Positions 45,201 through 51,581 of a stretch of DNA of 51,581 bases are shown here, one piece after another; the stretch's first letter is position 1, and the number at the start of each line of letters is the position of its first letter. Position numbers and translations under genes: made by a program. The notes beneath the pieces are model-generated. The model made no database searches, was not told the DNA's origin, and saw only the letters and a list, made by a program, of their open reading frames with translations. The DNA lies in the NCBI GenBank assembly GCA_028691435.1, contig JAQUZG010000005.1:1-51581 (forward strand), written 5' to 3'. This stretch comes from Candidatus Iainarchaeum sp. GTDB taxonomy: Archaea > Iainarchaeota > Iainarchaeia > Iainarchaeales > JAAZKV01.

Positions 45201-45773
45201 ATGATTAGAGAACTTAGAAGAAAATTTTTTCATATTCTTTTTGGAATAATTTTAATTATACTAATTTACATTCTTGGAAGCTTTCTAAGTTTAATTATAA
45301 TTGGAAGCATGTTGTTAATTGGATTATTTATATCCCTCCTAATCATGAATAAAATACACATCCCTTTGATTAGTAAAATTGTTGAAAAAGTAGAAAGACA
45401 ATATGAAAAGAAATTACCTGGGTATGCTGCCATTATGTTTTTTGTTGCTGCAATTATTTTATTAATTTTATTTTATAATAATCCAATTCTTGCAATTGCT
45501 TCTTTAATGACTACAATCTTTGGTGATGGAATTGCTGCAATAATTGGAAAAAAATATGGAAAACATTTTATAATAAATCAAGAACATTATAAGAAAACCA
45601 TTGAAGGATCTTTAACTTTATTTTTAATTTCAACAATTTGCATGAGTTTTTTTATACCATTAAATATCGCAATAATTGCAGGATTAACAGCTACTTTAAT
45701 TGAACTATTACCCCTGAATGATAATTTGACTGTTCCAATAAGTGCTGGAATTATAATAAAAGTATTATTATAA
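45201..45773 (+). CDS. Dolichol/phytol kinase-like membrane protein
   Basis: 190 residues from the ATG at 45201 with AGGTGA (45190-45195) before it. About six membrane segments are present. RELRRKFFHILFGI is the COG0170 start motif, and TIFGDGIAAIIGKKYGKH with HYKKTIEGSLTLFLI are the CTP-dependent lipid kinase/CDP-archaeol-like signatures. It may phosphorylate a polyprenol or a geranylgeraniol-type alcohol. This would connect it with the prenyl synthase and UppP genes. Confidence 0.85.
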   Translation: MIRELRRKFFHILFGIILIILIYILGSFLSLIIIGSMLLIGLFISLLIMNKIHIPLISKIVEKVERQYEKKLPGYAAIMFFVAAIILLILFYNNPILAIASLMTTIFGDGIAAIIGKKYGKHFIINQEHYKKTIEGSLTLFLISTICMSFFIPLNIAIIAGLTATLIELLPLNDNLTVPISAGIIIKVLL

Positions 45774-45800
45774 AACTTTTTTTACAGCAAGTTTGTATCT

Positions 45801-45872
45801 AGGCCTGTAGTATAGTGGATAGTATAGCTCACTCCTAATGAGTAGACCCGGGTCCAATTCCCGGCGGGCCTG
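45801..45872 (+). tRNA. tRNA-Arg (anticodon CCT)
   Basis: The acceptor AGGCCTG pairs with CGGGCCT (one T-G), discriminator G. The D-stem GTAT pairs with GTAT through G-U and A-U pairs. The anticodon stem GCTCA/TGAGT (one G-U) closes CTCCTAA, reading CCT. The T-arm is CCGGG-TCCAATT-CCCGG. CCA is not encoded and no intron is seen. A Bro-N gene and a structured region follow. Confidence 0.93.
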
Positions 45873-45883
45873 TAAAAAATTTG

Positions 45884-45926
45884 GGAATCCAAACACTTTG
45901 CTAAATGGTTTGCAGGTTAACATTCC
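45884..45926 (+). other. Possible stem-loop after tRNA-Arg
   Basis: GGAAT (45884-45888) pairs with ATTCC (45922-45926), and CAAAC (45890-45894) with GTTTG (45908-45912), leaving a 13-base loop and an unpaired CAGGTTAAC on the 3' side. T runs follow at 45941-45946 and 45954-45960. This 190-base gap (45873-46063) is less AT-rich than usual here. It may be a terminator or a small RNA; no class fits. Confidence 0.3.
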
Positions 45927-46063
45927 ACTCAGAGATGATTTTTTCTAAAACTTTTTTTAAATTAAATCTAATCATTAATCGCTATCGGCAAGATGATTAT
46001 GAAAAGTTTAAATTATGAATCTTAAATGAGTATAATAGAATTATTTGATTAAAGTGATTATTA

Positions 46064-46897
46064 ATGGACGAAAATACAGCACTGGTAGTTTTTCAAGATA
46101 AAAAAATAAGAAGAACATGGCATAATGAAGAATGGTGGTTTGTTCTTGAAGATATTGTTTTTGCATTAACTGACTCAAATGACACTAAACAATATATTAA
46201 TCGGATGCGACAAAGAGATGAAGAATTATCCAAAGGGTGGATACAAATTGTACATACCCTTTCAATCCAAACTTCTGGGGGAAAGCAACAAATGAATTGT
46301 ACCAATACAGAAGGCGCTTTTAGAATCATTCAATCAATTCCATCACCAAAGGCAGAACCATTTAAATTATGGTTGGCAAAAACAGGTTATGAAAGAGTGC
46401 AAGAAATACAAGATCCTGAATTAGCCCAAAAAAGAATGAGAGAAATTTACAAGGCAAAAGGATATTCAGAAGACTGGATAGAGAAAAGAGTTAGAGGGAT
46501 AATTATAAGACAAGAACTAACTGATGAATGGGAAAAAAGAGGAGTGAAAGAGGAAAAAGAATATGGCATTTTAACAAACGAAATAAGTAGAGCAACTTTT
46601 GGAAAAACAGTGCAAGAATACAAAGAATTTAAACAATTAAAAAAAGAAAATCTTAGAGATCACATGAATGATTTAGAATTAATTTTTTCTATGCTTGGAG
46701 AAAGATCAACAACCGAAATTGCACGAGTAAAAGACGCACAAGGTTTTGATGAAAATAAAATTGCTGCAAATAAAGGCGGAAAAATAGCGGGTGACGCAAG
46801 AAAGAATCTTGAAATAGAAACTGGAAGAAAAGTAACCACTGGCGAAAACTACTTAACAGAACTAGAAAAAGAGAAAAGAAAAAAAATGATTAAATGA
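46064..46897 (+). CDS. Bro-N domain protein (phage antirepressor-like)
   Basis: 277 residues. The N-terminal Bro domain (about 1-110) reads VVFQDKKIRRTWHNEEWWFV, then LEDIVFALTDSNDTKQYINR and FRIIQSIPSPKAEPFKLWLA. The C-terminal half (about 120-270) is helical and charged, resembling the DinD-type partner domain (RQELTDEWEKRGVKE and EYGILTNEIS). Bro proteins come from viruses and mobile elements and bind DNA. Base use is less AT-rich than that of its neighbours. It lies 191 bases after tRNA-Arg, a common integration site. No integrase is in the window. Confidence 0.85.
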   Translation: MDENTALVVFQDKKIRRTWHNEEWWFVLEDIVFALTDSNDTKQYINRMRQRDEELSKGWIQIVHTLSIQTSGGKQQMNCTNTEGAFRIIQSIPSPKAEPFKLWLAKTGYERVQEIQDPELAQKRMREIYKAKGYSEDWIEKRVRGIIIRQELTDEWEKRGVKEEKEYGILTNEISRATFGKTVQEYKEFKQLKKENLRDHMNDLELIFSMLGERSTTEIARVKDAQGFDENKIAANKGGKIAGDARKNLEIETGRKVTTGENYLTELEKEKRKKMIK

Positions 46898-47040
46898 AAT
46901 CAATTTAAACATATTAATATACACTCACGTAAAAACAATAAGACTAGAATAATGTCTGAAATTAAGAAAATTCATAGGGGCTGTAAATAATTTTTTAATT
47001 TTAAAAACTAATTTATAAATAGTAATTGACTAAATCTTTT

Positions 47041-47592
47041 ATGCCTTTAAATAATAAAGTTAAAATTCTGCTTCTTGGTGGAAACATTTGGTTTTTTGGA
47101 GAAGGATTACTTGGCCCACTTTTTGCTATTTTTGCACAAAGAATTGGTGGAGATATTCTTGATATTTCTTATGCTTGGGCAATTTATTTAATTTTTGCTG
47201 GAATTTTATTTATTTTAGTTGGAAAAATAATTGATAAATATGGACATAAAGAAAAGATAATGATTGGAGGTTATGCACTTAACACAATTTGTACTTTTGG
47301 ATATTTGTTTGTATCTAACCCACTACAATTATTTATTATTCAAGCATTACTTGGAATTGCTGATGCAATGGCTACACCAACTTGGGATTCATTATACTCA
47401 AAATATGATAATACTGTATCATCTGGTCTTCAATGGGGTTTGTCTGGAGGACTTGAAAAAATAGTTACTGGTGCGGCAGTGCTTGTTGGCGGGTATATTA
47501 TTGTTTTTGGATCATTTACAACTTTATTTATTATTATGGGTTCAATACAACTTATTGCAACAATTGTTCAAGCACGAATATTAGTAAAATAA
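47041..47592 (+). CDS. Half-size MFS-like membrane protein
   Basis: 183 residues from the ATG at 47041, with TTTATAAATAG about 26 bases upstream; the TTG at 47026 is not needed. Six membrane segments are seen. The MFS loop 2-3 motif occurs once, as GKIIDKYGHKEKIMIGG. Normal transporters have 12 segments, so this is either a half transporter that dimerises or the remainder of a longer gene. The frame ends cleanly, 17 bases before the convergent RuBisCO gene, and no second half is visible. Confidence 0.75.
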   Translation: MPLNNKVKILLLGGNIWFFGEGLLGPLFAIFAQRIGGDILDISYAWAIYLIFAGILFILVGKIIDKYGHKEKIMIGGYALNTICTFGYLFVSNPLQLFIIQALLGIADAMATPTWDSLYSKYDNTVSSGLQWGLSGGLEKIVTGAAVLVGGYIIVFGSFTTLFIIMGSIQLIATIVQARILVK

Positions 47593-47609
47593 TTAGAAAA
47601 AAATAAAAT

Positions 47610-49064
47610 TTAAGATTTTGATTCTTTAATTTTATTTTCTTTTTTTGAAAAAAACTTTATTGCATCAGCTAATTCTTTGTGAGTTTTAGCATATTTATTA
47701 ATATCAATTTTTTTTGTATAAGCATCACAAGCTTGAATTAGTGCTTTTGCACCAGCCTGTGTTCCTTTTGGGTGAGCATGAACTCCAGCCCCCATTGTTG
47801 TAATAAAATCCACAGAATTCATTACATCAATAAAAGGTTTAAGTAAAACTGGGTTTAATCCGCCTGAAACTATTGGTGCACACTTTTTCATCCCTCTCCA
47901 ACTATCATCATCAAGGATTATATGGTGAGTCAAGTCACGATGAACTAAATTTATTGCATCAGCGTCATTTTCTGGTATTTTTGACCAAGATTGTTCAAAA
48001 AAGTGACCTTTATCACTAAAATTTACAATATTATGGGCTGCAACCACATCTTCTTTTGGTGAGCCTTGCATTTTACCAACACCAGCTGTCCCAGTATGAA
48101 TTCCTGAAGCCCCCGCAATTCTAGCAAATTTTGATAATACTAAAACACTAAACCCAAATGGATTTTCTGGTCTAGTAAATGCCCCATGTGCTGCTCGATG
48201 AAAATGAATAAAAGTATTAGGATATCTTCTTCTTAAAGTTTGAACAGCCATCCAACCAGCAGTTATTCCATCAATTAAAAATGCATAACTTCCTTCTTCA
48301 AATCCCGCCCCCCTAATTAATTCACACCGTTTTATCATTGTGTCAAAATCGGATGCAGAAACATTAAATGAATGCACTTTTTTGTGGCCTGTTTTTTTTA
48401 CAGCTTTATCCATTGCTTCTTTTACATGTTTTACCATTTTTTCATATGGACAAAAATCTTGATCAGCTTGAGGTTCATCATTTTTTACAAAGTCTCCCCC
48501 ACCAACCCAAAAATCGTAAGCTACTTCAGCATATTCTGCAGAAGTTAATCCCATTTTTGGTTTTACAATTGTACCAAGAATTGGTCTATTATAAACTCCT
48601 AAATATTTTCGCATATCATCTAATGTATAAGATGGCCCATCAAATTGTTCAAGCATTGCTGGTGGGAACCACACATCCAAAAGTTTTAATGCACTAACTT
48701 CTTTCATACCAAGCACATTTCCTACGATATAAGTTAAAATATTTTGAACATTTCCTATTCGATCAAATAGTCTCCAAGGATAAGCTATCCAAACTAAATT
48801 TTGTTTTAAATCAACTTGATAAATTAAAGCATTCATTTCTCTTGAAAATGGTGTTTCAGTATTTACTTTAAAATTTGTTCCAGTAGATGATTCTGCAGCA
48901 ACTTCAGCAGCCGCTTGAAGAATATTTAATTTTTCACCAGGTAACAAATGAAAAACACATAATAAATATTCTCCATTTTTCACATCTGGAATTTTAAAAT
49001 CTGTATAAGCCTTTTGTTTAGGATTAAGAGTTTTAATTAAACTATTTAATTTTGCAGACACCAT
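47610..49064 (-). CDS. rbcL: RuBisCO large subunit, archaeal form III or II/III
   Basis: 484 residues. The catalytic set is nearly complete: LGTIVKPKMGL (two Lys), GGDFVKNDEPQAD (carbamylated Lys, Asp, Glu metal ligands), IHFHRAAHGAF, and GIHTGTAGVGKMQG, where loop 6 keeps its Lys but has Gln for the usual Glu. MVSGGLNP-like and GAGVHAHP phosphate-binding segments follow. In archaea such enzymes act in the AMP pathway, turning ribulose bisphosphate plus CO2 into 3-phosphoglycerate; the partner genes are not in this window. GGTGATAAA precedes the ATG. Confidence 0.93.
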   Translation of the reverse strand: MVSAKLNSLIKTLNPKQKAYTDFKIPDVKNGEYLLCVFHLLPGEKLNILQAAAEVAAESSTGTNFKVNTETPFSREMNALIYQVDLKQNLVWIAYPWRLFDRIGNVQNILTYIVGNVLGMKEVSALKLLDVWFPPAMLEQFDGPSYTLDDMRKYLGVYNRPILGTIVKPKMGLTSAEYAEVAYDFWVGGGDFVKNDEPQADQDFCPYEKMVKHVKEAMDKAVKKTGHKKVHSFNVSASDFDTMIKRCELIRGAGFEEGSYAFLIDGITAGWMAVQTLRRRYPNTFIHFHRAAHGAFTRPENPFGFSVLVLSKFARIAGASGIHTGTAGVGKMQGSPKEDVVAAHNIVNFSDKGHFFEQSWSKIPENDADAINLVHRDLTHHIILDDDSWRGMKKCAPIVSGGLNPVLLKPFIDVMNSVDFITTMGAGVHAHPKGTQAGAKALIQACDAYTKKIDINKYAKTHKELADAIKFFSKKENKIKESKS

Positions 49065-49191
49065 TTTATCACCATTTAATCTAAGTATAAACTGATTTTG
49101 ATATTTATAAAGATTGCTTTAAATAAAAAATCTAAATCAATTAAATTAATTTATAAAAAAAAGCTAATTAAATTAATTTAAAATAAAAAAA

Positions 49192-49215
49192 TTAGTGGTT
49201 TAATTAAACCACTAA
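49192..49215 (-). terminator. 24-bp palindrome plus T-run after the secreted-protein gene
   Basis: TTAGTGGTTTAA is followed by its exact reverse complement. Read on the minus strand, the hairpin lies 2 bases after the stop at 49218 and is followed by TTTTTTT. It matches the intrinsic-terminator layout. Confidence 0.65.
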
Positions 49216-49217
49216 AA

Positions 49218-49958
49218 CTAGTTTGGTAAAGCTGGCGGTGCAGTCACAGTCGCATTGTCAGAGTTCAAAATACAATCATTTGAAACTTTGACAACAATTG
49301 GTGTTCCAATTCCAGCTTCATTTATTGAATAACCCCAAGATTGAGTTGCAAAAGATATTCCTTGAGTAGAATTTGTAAAACTCCAGTTTTGCTTTTGAGA
49401 ATCCCAAACATTAGCATTTAACACACTACAATTTTTTAAAATATCTTTTAATTCTTTTCCAATCATCCAAGGAGAAAGTTGAATAAAATTCCAACCAGCT
49501 TTTAACTGTTTTTTATCTAATATTTCTTGAATATTCATTGAAGAATCAATCCAATTAGAACCATATTTCGCTTTTGATTGACAATTTCCTGTTGAATATA
49601 TCCACATAGCTCCTAACTCAATGACTCCATAATAAGGATTATCTTTATTACCCCAATTGAATTCTTCATTAATTATTTTTGTAAAAATTGATTCATTTGG
49701 AAAAAATGTGCCTAAATTTGAATTTGATGAAGACAATCCATATTTACCAACATATTGTTTATTTATTGTAGAATAATAAAACATTGATTGAATTAAATCA
49801 TAACAACCTGATTGATCACCATAACTATTAATCATTGGAACCAAATTCCAACCTTTTACAATTGGAATTGTTATCTCCTGAGTTGTTGAACTATAATCTC
49901 CTGCAAATACCATCGAACTAATCATTAAAATTATTAAAACTAAAATCATTTTTCTCAT
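49218..49958 (-). CDS. Secreted protein with GWN repeats and PPALPN tail
   Basis: 246 residues from the ATG at 49958, after GGGGTGA; the GTG at 49967 belongs to that site. A signal peptide covers 1-20 (LVLIILMISSMVFA). Two related segments, VKGWNLVPMI at about 35 and KAGWNFIQLSPWMIG at about 155, suggest an internal repeat of a beta domain. Four or five cysteines may form disulfides. The protein ends APPALPN, nearly the same as the end of the preceding lipoprotein gene. Function unknown; cell-surface location likely. Confidence 0.75.
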   Translation of the reverse strand: MRKMILVLIILMISSMVFAGDYSSTTQEITIPIVKGWNLVPMINSYGDQSGCYDLIQSMFYYSTINKQYVGKYGLSSSNSNLGTFFPNESIFTKIINEEFNWGNKDNPYYGVIELGAMWIYSTGNCQSKAKYGSNWIDSSMNIQEILDKKQLKAGWNFIQLSPWMIGKELKDILKNCSVLNANVWDSQKQNWSFTNSTQGISFATQSWGYSINEAGIGTPIVVKVSNDCILNSDNATVTAPPALPN

Positions 49959-49969
49959 ATTTTTCACCC

Positions 49970-50167
49970 CTACTCCGGCAATGCTGGAGGCATAGGAATT
50001 TGCTCACTAACATTTCCACTTTGATTATTATTACTAGAATTATCTACTACTGGATTAACCGCAGAATTATTATTTAAATTATTATTTTCATTTGTTTTTT
50101 CAGTACAACCAAAAAATAAACCAGTCAAAACCAAACAAAAAAACAAAACAACTAAAAACTTATTCAA
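49970..50167 (-). CDS. Small lipoprotein with PPALPE tail
   Basis: 65 residues from a TTG at 50167, six bases after GGGGTGG (50174-50180). The signal sequence ends in the lipobox LFFGC (Cys at about 21). An Asn/Ser-rich linker follows, and the chain ends MPPALPE. The gene lies 11 bases upstream of the secreted-protein gene, so they form an operon. A (TA)12 tract sits in the promoter region. Confidence 0.7.
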   Translation of the reverse strand: MNKFLVVLFFCLVLTGLFFGCTEKTNENNNLNNNSAVNPVVDNSSNNNQSGNVSEQIPMPPALPE

Positions 50168-50203
50168 CTAAAACCACCCCTTAATTAAAAAAAGAATAAT
50201 CAA

Positions 50204-50227
50204 ATATATATATATATATATATATAT
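50204..50227. repeat. (AT)12 dinucleotide tract in the promoter of the lipoprotein operon
   Basis: Twelve uninterrupted AT units lie 37-60 bases upstream of the TTG start at 50167. The lower end can serve as the TATA element. It is the longest dinucleotide run noticed in the window. Confidence 0.85.
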
Positions 50228-50322
50228 CCAAAAAACTATTTTCAAAAAAAATAACAAAACAAATTAAATCTTGTGCATTTTTCAAAAAAAATATTTTTCA
50301 AATACACAAAATTATGAAAAGC

Positions 50323-50352
50323 TACTGACGAAATTAAATAATTTGTTTTGTA
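50323..50352. repeat. 30-bp direct repeat, left copy
   Basis: Begins TACTGACGAAATTAAATA and ends ATTTGTTTTGTA; identical to 51222-51251. It contains the small inverted pair AAATTA/TAATTT. The two copies are 899 bases apart and enclose only the methyltransferase gene. Confidence 0.9.
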
Positions 50353-50372
50353 GAAATACTATTGGATTTCTA
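50351..50372 (-). terminator. Possible hairpin terminator of the 50386 methyltransferase
   Basis: TAGAAAT (50351-50357) and ATTTCTA (50366-50372) form a 7-bp stem 13 bases after the stop codon on the minus strand. The downstream T content is modest, and the stem overlaps the repeat by two bases. Confidence 0.35.
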
Positions 50373-50385
50373 TCTAGTCTGATTT

Positions 50386-51099
50386 TTATCTTTTTCTACT
50401 ACAAACAAAAACAATCATGGTTGGATATTTTACTCTTTTTGTATATATATCTAGATTTTCTTCCTTGTATTTCTCAGCAGGAATTGGTTCTTTTATATCT
50501 TCGATTACCAAACCTGCTTTTTTGATACATTCAACATAATCTTCTATCATCCAATGAAAATCAGTAAACGCAAGGTAACCTTTAGTTTTGCTTTTATAAT
50601 TTATTTTTAACCCCTTTTTTGAATATAAATATTCTTCATCAAAAGACCTTTTCATTGTTTCAGCATTATCTGACTCTTCAAATGTGGGGTGAGGAATTAC
50701 AATTACTAATTTTCCTGTTTTGTTTAATCTTTGACCCATGCTTTTTATAGCATCCTCAATTTTTTTCTTATTATCAAAACTTAATAAAACGAATAACGAT
50801 AAAACCCAATCAAATTCTTCTTCTAAAATAATATTTTTAGTGTCCATTATCAAATATTTTCCCAATGGATCTGAATTTTTACATCCCTCAATTGCTTTAT
50901 CCGAAATATCTATTCCCATTGTAATGGCATCCTTCTCTTTACACCTTCGAATAAAAGCACCATCTCCACAACCAGAATCAAGAATCTCTTTCCCAGAAAT
51001 ATCTCCCATTATAGAATCCAATGTAGGGAATAAAATCTGCACTTTACTACTAGTAGTTTTCCAGTTATTTCCTATCTTTATCCACTCTTCTTCTGTCAT
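50386..51099 (-). CDS. Class I SAM-dependent methyltransferase in a repeat-flanked segment
   Basis: 237 residues from the ATG at 51099, with TTTAAAAA near 51121-51128; the frame continues to a TTG at 51159. Motif I is ILDSGCGDGAFIRRC, then AITMGIDISDKAIEGC and FDWVLSLFVLLSFDN, and VIVIPHPTF forms the next strand. HPTFEE and FTDFHWMIEDYVECI resemble Ubi/COQ-like small-molecule methyltransferases. The substrate is unknown. Codon use is slightly less AT-rich than that of the neighbours, and the gene is bracketed by 30-bp repeats, so it may be acquired. Confidence 0.82.
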   Translation of the reverse strand: MTEEEWIKIGNNWKTTSSKVQILFPTLDSIMGDISGKEILDSGCGDGAFIRRCKEKDAITMGIDISDKAIEGCKNSDPLGKYLIMDTKNIILEEEFDWVLSLFVLLSFDNKKKIEDAIKSMGQRLNKTGKLVIVIPHPTFEESDNAETMKRSFDEEYLYSKKGLKINYKSKTKGYLAFTDFHWMIEDYVECIKKAGLVIEDIKEPIPAEKYKEENLDIYTKRVKYPTMIVFVCSRKR

Positions 51100-51221
51100 A
51101 AAGAAACAACTCTGGATTGTTTTTTTAAATCTTTGGAGTTTATTCTTGATAAATTTCAAAAAATAAAAAAAAGCCTAATCAGTTAACAAACACGGTTTAG
51201 ATAAAATTTAAATTCAATAGA

Positions 51222-51251
51222 TACTGACGAAATTAAATAATTTGTTTTGTA
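51222..51251. repeat. 30-bp direct repeat, right copy
   Basis: Exact second copy of 50323-50352, in the same orientation, 43 bases before the start of the HTH regulator. Confidence 0.9.
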
Positions 51252-51294
51252 CAATCAACGAAAGTCTTTTATTAAGTTATGATATAACATTAAT

Positions 51295-51581
51295 ATGAAT
51301 AAACTTGAAATGGCAATAGCTGGAGAAATTACTTTATCTGGTGATCCTGGAAAAAGTATGAAAAAATGGAGAGAAATATTTTCTGTTCATCAAACAGAAC
51401 TTGCCAAGCAATTAAAAATTTCTTCATCAACTATTTCTGATTATGAAGGCGGACGAAGAAAAAACCCTGGAATAAATGTTGTATCACGTTTAGTTCATAC
51501 TTTAATTGAACTAGATAAAGAAAAGGGCGGAAAAGTTGTTAAACAACTTGAAAAAGATTTTGAAGAAAAAAAAGAAAGTGC
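51295..51581 (+). CDS. XRE-type helix-turn-helix regulator (partial, runs off the window)
   Basis: The open frame from the ATG at 51295 continues to the window edge (95 residues). The start MNKLEMAIAGEITLS and GKSMKKWREIF fit the archaeal COG1709 regulators. The helix-turn-helix is HQTELAKQLKISSSTISDYE, followed by GGRRKNPGINVV. A Lys/Glu-rich helix follows. The C-terminus is not seen. A TTTTATTAAG stretch near 51267 is a fair promoter. Confidence 0.85.
   Translation, partial: MNKLEMAIAGEITLSGDPGKSMKKWREIFSVHQTELAKQLKISSSTISDYEGGRRKNPGINVVSRLVHTLIELDKEKGGKVVKQLEKDFEEKKES

Noticed and set aside
45801..46063. Full integrated element with att sites at tRNA-Arg
   Set aside because: No integrase and no duplicated tRNA 3' end seen in the window; only the Bro-N gene suggests mobility.
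50271..50525. Plus-strand open frame
   Set aside because: Lies opposite the methyltransferase and across the repeat; no start site and low-complexity sequence.
50323..51251. CRISPR array
   Set aside because: Only two repeat copies, 899 bases apart, with a gene between; no spacers or cas genes.

Overview
The window is a stretch of very AT-rich archaeal chromosome, densely packed with genes on both strands. Archaeal markers are both subunits of the archaea-specific GatDE amidotransferase, Nop5 and fibrillarin, diphthine synthase, an archaeal-type GlyRS, DUF63, DUF357 and a Trm5-like methyltransferase. So are an archaeal-type RuBisCO and promoters with a TATA-like box about 26 bases before a start codon with no leader. 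The low GC, the compactness and the gene mix suggest a DPANN archaeon of the Pacearchaeota/Woesearchaeota kind. That placement is an inference: no rRNA is present to prove it.

Layout. 1-3.8 kb: end of gatD, two small genes (one a tyrosine-rich secreted protein), a methyltransferase and gatE. 3.8-9.5 kb: zinc-finger and Nudix proteins, guanine deaminase, a CNNM/CorC membrane protein, tRNA-Gln(CTG), tRNA-Ile(GAT), a DUF4870 protein, and a prenyl synthase plus stomatin operon. 9.5-14.4 kb: an altered histidine phosphatase, UppP, a two-winged-helix regulator with a small membrane protein, an MFS transporter and a HAD hydrolase. 14.4-20.5 kb: gatB, gatA, gatC and a bacterial-type AspRS, with a HEAT/kinase-like gene between. 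20.6-31.1 kb: DNA and chromosome genes (MBL nuclease, KaiC-like ATPase, ScpA, Nth, DinB) mixed with envelope genes, adenylate kinase, glutaredoxin and an unassigned structured RNA near 29.2 kb. 31-41 kb: coiled-coil and membrane proteins, methyltransferases, thioredoxin reductase, Trm5, DphB and a RecJ-like DHH protein. 41-45.9 kb: GlyRS, a short Nop5, fibrillarin, HIT, a lipid-kinase-like protein and tRNA-Arg(CCT). 46-51.6 kb is more accessory: a Bro-N gene next to the tRNA, a half-size MFS protein, RuBisCO, two secreted proteins with the same C-terminal tail, a methyltransferase between two identical 30-bp repeats, and the start of an HTH regulator.

How the genes fit together. Both tRNA-dependent amidation routes are here. 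GatDE serves Gln-tRNA, and the tRNA-Gln has the A1-U72 pair this enzyme favours. GatCAB with a non-discriminating-looking AspRS probably serves Asn-tRNA. A metallo-beta-lactamase nuclease and DinB polymerase end in nearly the same PCNA-binding peptide. Four convergent gene pairs end on one shared TTAA that holds both stop codons. I found no CRISPR array, insertion sequence or rRNA operon.

Start codons were chosen from Shine-Dalgarno-like GGTGAT/GGAG sites or TATA placement, so several differ from the longest open frame.
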